Of a stretch of 64,000 nt of DNA, positions 25,305-33,265 are shown piece after piece. Position numbers and translations under genes: made by a program. This DNA comes from Candidatus Gemmiger faecavium (GTDB lineage Bacteria > Bacillota > Clostridia > Oscillospirales > Ruminococcaceae), in assembly GCA_019114415.1 (NCBI GenBank), contig DXFO01000038.1:1-64000 (forward strand). The letters are read 5' to 3'. Below the pieces are notes generated by a model that saw nothing but the letters and a program-made list of their open reading frames with translations, had not been told where the DNA came from and made no database searches. Numbering within the stretch: position 1 is the stretch's first letter; every line of letters starts with the position of its first letter.

Positions 25305-25766
25305 ATGAAACGCGCAAGACACCAGGCCATCCTGGATTTGATCGAAAAGCACCCCATCGACCGTCAGGAAGAGCTGCTTTCCTACCTGAAAGACGAAGGC
25401 TTTGACGTAACGCAGGCCACGGTCTCCCGTGACATTCGCGAACTGCGGCTGGTCAAGACGGCGACCGGCAGCGGCGGCTACCGTTATATGTCTGCGTCGG
25501 AATCCGGCAAGGTGAGCCACTCTCCCAGCCGGTTCGAGACGATTTTCCGGGAGTCTGTGCTGAAGGTGGACTATGCCGGTCATATGGTGCTGGTCAAATG
25601 TTTTTCCGGCATGGCCAATGCCGCATGCGAAGTGTTTGACGCCCGTGCGTGGGATAACGTCGTGGGGACGCTTTCCGGTGACGACACATTCTTCATTCTG
25701 ATGCGCACCGAGGAATCGGCCAAACAAATCTGCGAGGAATTGCGCCGTTTCACGCCCCGGCACTGA
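25305..25766 (+). CDS. argR: arginine repressor ArgR
   Basis: A 153-residue ArgR/AhrC. The N-terminal winged helix has TQATVSRDIRELRLVK, and the C-terminal hexamerisation and arginine-binding domain has GTLSGDDTFFILMR. The ORF-track ATG at 25293 directly abuts the AGGAG site, so ATG 25305 is preferred. No arginine biosynthesis gene is in the window. Confidence 0.93.
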   Translation: MKRARHQAILDLIEKHPIDRQEELLSYLKDEGFDVTQATVSRDIRELRLVKTATGSGGYRYMSASESGKVSHSPSRFETIFRESVLKVDYAGHMVLVKCFSGMANAACEVFDARAWDNVVGTLSGDDTFFILMRTEESAKQICEELRRFTPRH

Positions 25767-25800
25767 GTTTGAACGCTGAAAGAGGGGAGACACCCGCCCT

Positions 25801-27468
25801 ATGCTGACGGATCTCAAAATTGAAAATGTGGCGGTTATCGAGAAAGCTGAGGTGCATTTTGCCCCCGGCTTTAACGTGCTGACCGGTGAGACCGGTGCGG
25901 GCAAATCCATCCTGATCGACTCGATCAATGCGATCCTCGGCAATCGAGCCTCCCGCGAACTGGTGCGCAGCGGTACGCAAAAGGCCTGCATCTGGGCAAC
26001 TTTTGAAAACATCCCGGCGAACGTCCGCGCCCAAATGGAACGCTGCGGTTATGAGGCCCAGGATGATCTTCTGCTTTATCGTGAGATCAACGCGGAAGGA
26101 AAGGGCAGCTGCCGTGTCAACGGCATGCCCGCCACCGCTACCGTGGTGCGGGACATTTGCGCCGGGCTCATTGCCATCCATGGCCAGCATGACAGCCAGA
26201 GCCTGACCAATCCGGCAGCGCATCTCTCGCTGCTGGATCAGTACGCGCAAAACGGCGAGCTCCGGGAAGCCTATCACAGACTGTACCGCGAGGTCGTCCG
26301 GGTCAAGCGGGAAGCCGACGCCCTCATGGCAAACGAAGCGGACAAACAGCGCCGGATCGCCATGTTGACGGAAGAGGTGGAGGAACTCACAGCCGCCAAC
26401 CTGTCTGTTGACGAGGAAGCCCAGCTGACGGAGCGCAAACATGTGATCGTTCATGCCCAAAGTATCCTCGACCGCATCACCGCCGCTTACGTTGCCCTTG
26501 ACGGCCAGGAAGACACCGACGTCCAGGGGGCGGCCGATCTTCTGGGAGATGCTTCCACCAATCTGTCCGAAGCAGCCCGCCTGGATGAAAGCCTGAACAC
26601 TTTGTCGGAGCGGCTGAACGAACTGTATTATACTGCCCGGGAACTGACCACCGACCTGGCAGACCGGCTGGACGGGTATTCCTTTGACGGAGGAGAACTG
26701 AACCAGATCGAGGAACGCCTTGACCTCATCTACCGTTTGAAAAAGAAATATGGCGGCGAGGTATCCGATCTGCTGGCGAGGCGGGATGCCGCCGCTGCCG
26801 AACTGGAAAACTTCCAGTCCTCTTCCCAGCGGATCGAAAAGCTCAACCAGCTCAAGCAGGACCTCTACCGCCAGGCCCGGGAGGCTGCCGAGCGCCTGAC
26901 CCAGTCCCGCTTGCAGGCTTTCGAAGCCATGAACCGCCAGATGCTCTCGGCTCTGGCTTTCCTGAATATGCCGGGGATACGCTTTACCTTGCAGCATCAC
27001 CGCGGCCCCCTGGCTTCGGCAGGGCAGGACACCATTGAATTTCTCATCTCCACCAACCCCGGTGAAGATCCCAAGCCGCTGTCCAAGGTTGCTTCCGGCG
27101 GCGAGCTTTCCCGTATCATGCTGGCATTCAAGAGCGCCCTTGCCGACAAAGACGCCATTCCCACCGTCATTTACGACGAGATCGATACCGGTGTATCCGG
27201 CCTTGCTGCAGGGCGTATCGGACAGCTTTTGAAACAGACTGCGGCAGGACACCAGGTGCTGTGCATCACTCATACACCGCAGGTGGCCGCCTTTGCGGAC
27301 AATCAGCTGCTTATCCGCAAGGAGGTCCGCGACGGCCGGACCTATACCCAGATCCACACCCTTGATCTGGATGCACGGGTCCGCGCTCTGGCGGCAATGA
27401 TCTCGGGCGACAAAGTCACGGAACTGAGCCTTGCCAATGCCCGGGAAATGATCGAAAAATCCAAGTAA
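25801..27468 (+). CDS. recN: DNA repair protein RecN
   Basis: A 555-residue SMC-like ATPase acting in double-strand break repair. Walker A GETGAGKSI is near residue 33, a long coiled coil fills about 160-400, and the ABC-type signature SGGELSRIMLA and YDEIDTGVSG Walker B close the ATPase head. In many spore formers recN is followed by spoIVB and spo0A; here it is followed by a tyrS leader. Confidence 0.96.
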   Translation: MLTDLKIENVAVIEKAEVHFAPGFNVLTGETGAGKSILIDSINAILGNRASRELVRSGTQKACIWATFENIPANVRAQMERCGYEAQDDLLLYREINAEGKGSCRVNGMPATATVVRDICAGLIAIHGQHDSQSLTNPAAHLSLLDQYAQNGELREAYHRLYREVVRVKREADALMANEADKQRRIAMLTEEVEELTAANLSVDEEAQLTERKHVIVHAQSILDRITAAYVALDGQEDTDVQGAADLLGDASTNLSEAARLDESLNTLSERLNELYYTARELTTDLADRLDGYSFDGGELNQIEERLDLIYRLKKKYGGEVSDLLARRDAAAAELENFQSSSQRIEKLNQLKQDLYRQAREAAERLTQSRLQAFEAMNRQMLSALAFLNMPGIRFTLQHHRGPLASAGQDTIEFLISTNPGEDPKPLSKVASGGELSRIMLAFKSALADKDAIPTVIYDEIDTGVSGLAAGRIGQLLKQTAAGHQVLCITHTPQVAAFADNQLLIRKEVRDGRTYTQIHTLDLDARVRALAAMISGDKVTELSLANAREMIEKSK

Positions 27469-27483
27469 TGCCCGGTGCAGTGC

Positions 27484-27512
27484 TTGACTTTTATCTGCCG
27501 ATGTGGTAGTGT
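27484..27512 (+). promoter_or_regulatory. candidate promoter of the tyrS T-box leader
   Basis: TTGACT, a 17-base spacer and TAGTGT, just after recN. The -10 is a weak match; the downstream TGTAAT could serve instead with a longer spacer. Confidence 0.4.
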
Positions 27513-27524
27513 AATTTTTGTTCA

Positions 27525-27818
27525 AATGCATTGATGAGGATCAGTAACCGTCATTTCTGTGCGAGAGAGAGGCCCCGGCTGGTGAAAGGGACCGGCACGG
27601 CGGACGGCGAATACCCCTTTGAGCAGCAGGCTGAACGTCCCGTCCGGGATCAGTAGGCTGTGCCGTGTGCGCACGTTACAGCGTTTGGGTATCGGTCCGG
27701 TCACATCTGCCGCCTGTACCCGCGAAGGTCCGCCGCCGTGAGGGGACGGACGAACAGAGGTGGTACCGCGTAATCATCGCCCTCTGCCAAATTTCACGTT
27801 TGGCAGGGGCGTTTTTTT
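27525..27818 (+). promoter_or_regulatory. T-box riboswitch (tyrosyl, specifier UAC)
   Basis: A T-box leader that senses uncharged tRNA-Tyr and controls readthrough. Stem I features are visible: GATGAGGATCAGTA, then GAGAGAGGCC with GGCTGGTGAAAG. The specifier bulge reads GAA-TAC-CCC at 27612-27614, a Tyr codon. The T-box sequence AGAGGTGGTACCGCG lies at 27756-27770. A terminator (GCCCTCTGCCAAA / TTTGGCAGGGGC plus seven T) occupies 27779-27818. The downstream gene is tyrS, which agrees with the specifier. Confidence 0.95.
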
Positions 27819-27852
27819 GTCCCTTGCCGCAACACACAAGGAGGAGTATCCC

Positions 27853-29073
27853 ATGCAGATCTACGAAGAACTGAAAGCGCGCGGCCTGATCGCGCAGGTG
27901 ACGGACGCGGAAGAGATCCGCGACGTCATCAACAATGGCAAGGCCACTTTTTACATCGGCTTTGACTGCACTGCCGACAGCCTGACCGCCGGACATTTTA
28001 TGGCGCTGACCCTGATGAAGCGTCTGCAGATGGCCGGCAACAAGCCCATTGCACTGATCGGCGGCGGCACGACCATGATCGGTGACCCTTCCGGCCGTAC
28101 CGACATGCGCAAAATGCTGACCAAGGAAGACATTGCTCATAACGCCGAGTGCTTCAAGCGCCAGATGGAGCGCTTTATCGAATTCGGCGAGGGCAAGGCC
28201 ATGATGCTCAATAACGCTGACTGGCTGCTGAACCTCAACTACGTGGAGCTGCTCCGTGAAGTCGGTGCCTGCTTCAGCGTCAACAACATGCTGCGCGCCG
28301 AGTGCTACAAGCAGCGCATGGAAAAAGGCCTGTCCTTCCTTGAGTTCAACTACATGATCATGCAGAGCTACGACTTCTACTACATGTTCCAGCATTACGG
28401 CTGCAACATGCAGTTCGGCGGCGACGATCAGTGGTCCAACATGCTGGGCGGTACTGAGCTGATCCGCCGCAAGCTGGGCAAGGATGCCTTTGCCATGACC
28501 ATCACGCTGCTGACCGACTCCCAGGGCAAGAAAATGGGCAAGACCGCCGGCAATGCCGTCTGGCTCGACCCCAACAAGACCAGCCCCTTCGAATTCTACC
28601 AGTACTGGCGCAACGTGGGCGATGCGGACGTTCTCAAGTGCATCCGCATGCTGACCTTCCTGCCGCTGGAGCAGATCGATGAGATGGATCACTGGCAGGG
28701 CGAGCAGCTCAACAAAGCCAAGGAGATCCTGGCCTTTGAGCTGACCCAGATGGTTCACGGCACCGAAGAAGCCGAGAAGGCACAGGCCACGGCCCGCGGG
28801 CTTTTCAGCGGCGCGGCAGACGAAGCCAATATGCCCTCCACCCAGCTGGACGAGAGTCTGCTGCGCGACGGCAAAGCCGGCCTTCTATCTGTGATGGTCG
28901 CAGCAAAGCTGTGCTCTTCCAACCGTGAGGCACGCCAGCTCATCCAGCAGGGCGGCGTTCTGGTCGACGGTGAGAAGGTCACCGATTCCACCTTTGCACT
29001 GGCCGCAGAACAGCTCCAGAAGGGCGTCGTCATCAAAAAGGGCAAAAAGGTGTATCATAAAGTCATGCTGTGA
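27853..29073 (+). CDS. tyrS: tyrosyl-tRNA synthetase
   Basis: A 406-residue class I synthetase. The HIGH-equivalent is AGHFM (about 46-50), the KMSKS-equivalent is KMGKT, and the C-terminal S4 RNA-binding domain (about 340-406) has GGVLVDGEKV. The ORF-track start at 27760 lies inside the T-box sequence, so ATG 27853 behind AAGGAGGAG is used. Expression is set by the leader upstream. Confidence 0.95.
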   Translation: MQIYEELKARGLIAQVTDAEEIRDVINNGKATFYIGFDCTADSLTAGHFMALTLMKRLQMAGNKPIALIGGGTTMIGDPSGRTDMRKMLTKEDIAHNAECFKRQMERFIEFGEGKAMMLNNADWLLNLNYVELLREVGACFSVNNMLRAECYKQRMEKGLSFLEFNYMIMQSYDFYYMFQHYGCNMQFGGDDQWSNMLGGTELIRRKLGKDAFAMTITLLTDSQGKKMGKTAGNAVWLDPNKTSPFEFYQYWRNVGDADVLKCIRMLTFLPLEQIDEMDHWQGEQLNKAKEILAFELTQMVHGTEEAEKAQATARGLFSGAADEANMPSTQLDESLLRDGKAGLLSVMVAAKLCSSNREARQLIQQGGVLVDGEKVTDSTFALAAEQLQKGVVIKKGKKVYHKVML

Positions 29074-29111
29074 TTTATAATGCACAGATTCTGAAACCAC
29101 GGCATTTTCCG

Positions 29112-29147
29112 GCGGAGAGCGGGCAGTACGCCTGCTCTCCGCTTTTT
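29112..29147 (+). terminator. terminator of tyrS
   Basis: GCGGAGAGCGGGC pairs with GCCTGCTCTCCGC (one imperfect position) and is followed by five T residues. Confidence 0.88.
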
Positions 29148-29158
29148 ATGTGCCGCCC

Positions 29159-29187
29159 TTGCTGAACTGCTGCCTTTGGGCTATAAT
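29159..29187 (+). promoter_or_regulatory. promoter of radA
   Basis: TTGCTG, a 17-base spacer and a perfect TATAAT, 33 bases before the radA ATG. Confidence 0.75.
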
Positions 29188-29220
29188 AAAGAAGATACTT
29201 CAAAAAGCGAGGATATCCCC

Positions 29221-30624
29221 ATGGCCAAGGAAAAACTGAAAACCATATATGTCTGCAGTCAATGCGGTGAAACCAGTCCCCGCTGGCTGGGACGGTGTCC
29301 ATCCTGCGGCGCATGGAACACCATGAATGAGGATGTTATCGCGGAACCGGCCAAGAGCAGTTCGTCCCGGGCTTCGGCTCCTGTGCGCGTAACCGGGCAG
29401 ACCAGCCTGACGGCACTGAATCTGAAAAGCGTCAGCACGACGGAAGAAAAGAGCCGCATTGTGACCGGTATCGGTGAACTGGACCGCGTGCTGGGCGGCG
29501 GTATTGTCCTGGGCAGCATGACATTGATCGGCGGTGAGCCCGGTATCGGCAAGTCGACCATTCTGTTGCAGCTTTGCGGGCAGGTGTCCCAGACACACAG
29601 CGTTTTGTATGTCACTGGCGAGGAATCGGTCCGCCAGATCAAGCTGCGCGCCGTCCGTCTGGATGTTGCACAGGAAAACATTTCTCTGGTCGCCGAGAGT
29701 GACGTGGACGAGATCTGCGGCCTGATCGAACAGCTGAAGCCCGGCCTGGTGGTCATTGACTCGGTGCAGACCATGCGCTGTGCAGACATTGCTTCCTCCG
29801 CTGGTACGGTTTCTCAGGTCAAAGAGAGCACGGCACGCTTTTTGAACGTTGCCAAATCCAATGACATCCCCATGTTTATCGTGGGTCATGTCAACAAGGA
29901 TGGCGCCATCGCCGGCCCCAAAGTCATGGAGCACATTGTAGACACCGTGCTGTATTTTGAAGGCGACAAAACGCTGCCTTACCGTGTGCTGCGTGCCGTC
30001 AAAAACCGCTACGGCTCTACCAATGAGATCGGCATGTTTGATATGACCGGCAGGGGACTGGCCCAGATTGAAAACCCCTCCCTGGTCATGCTGGAAGGCC
30101 GTCCAGTGGGCATCAGCGGCACCTGTGTCGCCTGTGCCATGGAGGGCACCCGCCCTATTCTGAGCGAGGTTCAGGCTCTTGTTACCAAGACCTCTTTCCC
30201 CACGCCGCGCCGGACTGCCAGCGGTTTTGATTATAACCGGATGTATCTGCTGCTTGCCGTTTTGGAAAAGCGTGCCGGATATTTCTTCGGGAATCAGGAT
30301 GTTTACGTCAATATTATCGGTGGGCTTCGTCTGGATGAGACCGCCTGCGATCTGCCGGTTTGCCTTGCTATGGCCTCCAGCCTGCTGGATTTGCCCGTAG
30401 GAGAGAAAACCGTTGCCATCGGTGAAGTCGGCCTAGGCGGGGAAATTCGCAGTGTAACTCATTTGGAGACCCGTCTACGGGAGGCCTGCCGCATTGGCTT
30501 TGACACCGCCATTGTCCCAAAACACAATCTGAAAATGATTGATCCCTCGCAGTTTGAGGGGATGCGCCTGATCGGGGTTTCCTACCTGCGGGAGGCAATC
30601 AACAGCATCAAACTGAAGGACTGA
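29221..30624 (+). CDS. radA: DNA repair protein RadA
   Basis: A 467-residue RadA (Sms), a branch-migration helicase in recombination. Zinc finger Cys12, 15, 26 and 29 at the N terminus, Walker A GGEPGIGKST, the RadA-specific KNRYG motif, and a C-terminal Lon-protease-like domain are in the normal order. ATG 29221 is used, because the ORF-track start at 29176 overlaps the -10 region. Confidence 0.96.
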   Translation: MAKEKLKTIYVCSQCGETSPRWLGRCPSCGAWNTMNEDVIAEPAKSSSSRASAPVRVTGQTSLTALNLKSVSTTEEKSRIVTGIGELDRVLGGGIVLGSMTLIGGEPGIGKSTILLQLCGQVSQTHSVLYVTGEESVRQIKLRAVRLDVAQENISLVAESDVDEICGLIEQLKPGLVVIDSVQTMRCADIASSAGTVSQVKESTARFLNVAKSNDIPMFIVGHVNKDGAIAGPKVMEHIVDTVLYFEGDKTLPYRVLRAVKNRYGSTNEIGMFDMTGRGLAQIENPSLVMLEGRPVGISGTCVACAMEGTRPILSEVQALVTKTSFPTPRRTASGFDYNRMYLLLAVLEKRAGYFFGNQDVYVNIIGGLRLDETACDLPVCLAMASSLLDLPVGEKTVAIGEVGLGGEIRSVTHLETRLREACRIGFDTAIVPKHNLKMIDPSQFEGMRLIGVSYLREAINSIKLKD

Positions 30625-30684
30625 ACTTGACCGCATCAGGGAATAGGCATAAGCGGTCCAGAACATATAAAAGGAGCAAGAACG

Positions 30685-31527
30685 ATGAAAGATTCCAAAA
30701 CGCCGCTGACCAATCCGGCGCTGAAACAGGCAATGGCTGCAATGAAAGCCGACAACACCCCGCAGACGCGCAACGTTATGATCAACGAAATGATGCGTGC
30801 CACTTTTCTTGTTCCAGTTCAGGTAGGTTTTGCGGGGACTCCGCCCAAGATGGACAAAAACGGGAAGGTCACGATCCCGCCCAACACCAAGATTTCCTTT
30901 GCTTTGCTTGGCACCACGGATAAAAAGCAGTATTTTATGGCCTTTACCGACTGGGATGAGCTGCACAAATGGCGCAAAAATCCCGCACAGCAAACCATGA
31001 TGCTGCGCTTTGACGATTATGCCTCCATGATCGAAAAAAATCCTCAGGTTTCGGGTTTTGTCATCAATCCCTTTGATGAGAATCTGCGCCTGGAGCGGGA
31101 GATGGTGGCATCTCTCAAACAGCAAAAAGATGCCTTTGCCAAAGCCGCAAAAGAGCGTGCCCAGCAGAAGCGCATCAACCCGGGAGACAAGGTTGTTATC
31201 GTAGAGCTGTCCCATTATCCGGAAGAACTGCTAGGTCCGGTCTGTGATGTCCTCGAGGCCAATGCTCAGGTCAACGAGGCCTATTTGCAAATGATGATCG
31301 TCAACGATACGCAAAAAAGCTATCTGCTGGTTCTTGATGCCCCCAAGGACAACGAGCTTTTTACCGCGGTTATCAATGCGGCGCGTCCGTATCTTCAGCA
31401 GGTCAAGCTGGATATGAACCTGACCATCGCCGCATCGCCGCTGGGACAGCAGGGCATTCGCGGCAGCGAGCCGTTCTATTCCCGTGTGCGGGGCCGCATC
31501 TACGAGCAGGAAGATGAGGAGGATTGA
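30685..31527 (+). CDS. SseB family protein
   Basis: A 280-residue protein with an N-terminal SseB domain (about 10-130) and an SseB C-terminal-like domain (about 165-270). Family members were named for enhanced serine sensitivity, but the biochemical role is unknown. It is soluble and highly charged, and it has a good AAAGGAGC site. It lies 60 bases after radA and is followed after 4 bases by a TIM-barrel gene, so the pair is probably co-transcribed. Confidence 0.8.
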   Translation: MKDSKTPLTNPALKQAMAAMKADNTPQTRNVMINEMMRATFLVPVQVGFAGTPPKMDKNGKVTIPPNTKISFALLGTTDKKQYFMAFTDWDELHKWRKNPAQQTMMLRFDDYASMIEKNPQVSGFVINPFDENLRLEREMVASLKQQKDAFAKAAKERAQQKRINPGDKVVIVELSHYPEELLGPVCDVLEANAQVNEAYLQMMIVNDTQKSYLLVLDAPKDNELFTAVINAARPYLQQVKLDMNLTIAASPLGQQGIRGSEPFYSRVRGRIYEQEDEED

Positions 31528-31531
31528 TTTC

Positions 31532-32461
31532 GTGGTCAAACGCCTTTTGGATTGCACCGCCAGCGAAATTTGCCGTTTTAACAAGAAAGACTTGCTGGCA
31601 TCCATTGCCGGCTGTGAAGGCCGCGTCCTCGCCTGCGAGACCATCGGCATCACGCCGCCGCTGCTTGCGGATGTCACCAACGCAGAATATGCAGCCTCCC
31701 TCGGCGCAGAGATTTTGCTGTTAAACATGTTTGACGTGCAAAATCCCGTCGTCCAGGCTCTACCCAAAGTGCCGCCCTGTGAAACCGTGCGTGAACTCAA
31801 ACGTCTGACCGGACGAGTGATTGCGATCAACCTGGAACCGGTGGATCCGGAGATTGCCAAAACTGCAAACGGAGGTACCATGTGGCAAATGACACCCGGG
31901 CGCATGGCTACTGCCGAAAATGCCCGTCTGGCCGCTGAGATGGGCGTTGACATGGTTGTTCTAACGGGAAATCCCGGAAATGGCGTCAAAAATGATGCCA
32001 TTGTGCAGGCTCTTCGGGATATCAAGGATGCCGCCGGTGATTGCTTGATTCTGGCTGCCGGCAAAATGCATGCCGCCGGTGTGATAGGGGAAGGCGGAGC
32101 ATCCATTCTGACACACCAGGATGTCTCAGACTTCACTGCTGAGGGTGCCGATATCATTTTGATGCCTGCCCCGGGTACCGTTCCCGGAATCACGCAGGAA
32201 ATTGCTCACGATCTTGTCACGCAAATCCACAAAAGTGGCGCGTTGGCCCTGACGGCCATTGGTACCTCTCAGGAAGGCGCTGATGTGGATACCATTCGCC
32301 GCATTGCTTTGATGTGCAAGATGGCTGGCGCTGATATTCATCATATCGGTGACACCGGTGTTCCCGGGATGGCATTACCGCAGAATATCCTGGCGTATTC
32401 CATCGCAATCCGCGGAGAGCGGCACACGTATCACCGGATGGCTAGTTCTGTCAATCGTTGA
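31532..32461 (+). CDS. TIM-barrel protein of uncharacterised family (DUF7916-like)
   Basis: A 309-residue protein starting at GTG 31532 behind GAGGAGG. Alternating strands and helices suggest a (beta/alpha)8 barrel: ETIGITPPLL, GAEILLLNMFDVQNP, VIAINLEPVD, VVLTGNPGNGV, ILAAGKMH, ADIILMPAPG. Such proteins are sometimes labelled HAD-like hydrolases, but no HAD motif is present. The phosphate-type loops near the C terminus hint at a sugar-phosphate or PEP-mutase-like ligand. Substrate unknown. Confidence 0.65.
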   Translation: MVKRLLDCTASEICRFNKKDLLASIAGCEGRVLACETIGITPPLLADVTNAEYAASLGAEILLLNMFDVQNPVVQALPKVPPCETVRELKRLTGRVIAINLEPVDPEIAKTANGGTMWQMTPGRMATAENARLAAEMGVDMVVLTGNPGNGVKNDAIVQALRDIKDAAGDCLILAAGKMHAAGVIGEGGASILTHQDVSDFTAEGADIILMPAPGTVPGITQEIAHDLVTQIHKSGALALTAIGTSQEGADVDTIRRIALMCKMAGADIHHIGDTGVPGMALPQNILAYSIAIRGERHTYHRMASSVNR

Positions 32462-32475
32462 TCCAATATCAAATT

Positions 32476-32511
32476 AAAAAGCAAGTGTTAGGCTTACTGC
32501 ACTTGCTTTTT
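32476..32511 (+). terminator. terminator after the radA-sseB-TIM run
   Basis: A perfect 12-bp stem, AAAAAGCAAGTG / CACTTGCTTTTT, with a 12-base loop; its 3' arm ends in the T-tract. Confidence 0.85.
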
Positions 32512-32541
32512 GTTGTTTCTGACGATGCCACGTATTTTTTG

Positions 32542-32571
32542 TTGACATAACGTCATTATTTGTAATATAAT
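32542..32571 (+). promoter_or_regulatory. near-consensus promoter with no obvious gene
   Basis: A perfect TTGACA, an 18-base spacer and a perfect TATAAT. It points into about 690 bases that hold no convincing coding sequence before the recombinase. It may make a non-coding RNA or a long leader of the recombinase mRNA. Confidence 0.75.
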
Positions 32572-33035
32572 CTGTACACAGGCAAGGCTTTCGGCCTAAA
32601 AAATGGCTTGGCAATGCAAAAGAGCATATCTTGTCCGGAAAGGCTTCAGAATTTCAAAGAAAGCAGGGAAGGGAAGCTCTTGCCTGCCGATTGCCGTTTT
32701 TACCAGGGGTTCCATCAGATTGAGAGCCATATTCCAACATTCCAATGTCCGACATTCTAAATTCTCGATTCCTTGTCGGTTGAGAAGCAATACCAAAGCC
32801 ATTCTCATAAAGCCGTACGCAAAATGCGCCTGACTGGATGCTATCGGCTTATTTTGAATTGCTCCATAGAGTGTGCAGCTCCGGCAAATTTGAACTCGAG
32901 TCACACAGGGCCACAGATAGCCACACTGGCCTCCGGTTGATGCAGTCATGCGTGGTTTCGTGGTTTAATTGTAGGATAATACCAGATAACGCCTCCGGAC
33001 ACCATCCCGCATATGCTTGGATTCCTTGGGGAAGA

Positions 33036-33056
33036 GCTTTTACATTTTGTAAAAGC
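33036..33056. repeat. perfect hairpin, 9-bp stem
   Basis: GCTTTTACA and TGTAAAAGC are separated by TTT. There is no following T-tract on the plus strand. It lies 11 bases before a second, longer hairpin. Confidence 0.8.
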
Positions 33057-33067
33057 CGATTGTTCTT

Positions 33068-33095
33068 ATTTCGCTAAATGCAAATTTAGCGAAAT
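33068..33095. repeat. 28-bp perfect dyad, candidate recombinase core site
   Basis: ATTTCGCTAAAT and ATTTAGCGAAAT flank GCAA. Read as 11-bp arms around a 6-bp centre (TGCAAA), it has the 11-6-11 layout of Xer core sites such as dif. It lies 170 bases before the start of a Xer-type recombinase. The bases do not match the usual Bacillota dif sequence. As RNA it would form a 12-bp stem with a GCAA tetraloop, so a structural role is the alternative. Confidence 0.45.
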
Positions 33096-33265
33096 GTAGG
33101 GGGAGTCAAAATCGCCATTTTACGCCCTCCAAGGCCTCTCGGAGCTTTCGGTGGCTTTCTTTGAATTCCGGCCCTTGCATTATTCGCACCTGGTCACGCA
33201 CCCTTGTATGCCACCGGTACTTTCATAGTTTCGCGTTTATCACCATTCGTTTTAGGAGTTTATAT

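Larger units (their letters stand above)
32572..33265. other. non-coding stretch upstream of the recombinase
   Basis: About 690 bases, richer in A+T than its neighbours. Short ORFs occur on both strands (for example 32603-32833 plus and 32596-32949 minus), but none has a ribosome site or a recognisable domain. Two perfect hairpins sit at its 3' end (33036-33056 and 33068-33095). It could be a long untranslated leader, a structured RNA or a decayed repeat. Confidence 0.6.

Noticed and set aside
32596-32949. 117-aa minus ORF in the non-coding stretch
   Set aside because: No ribosome site and no domain. Its opposite strand also has a comparable short ORF (32603-32833), so neither is preferred.
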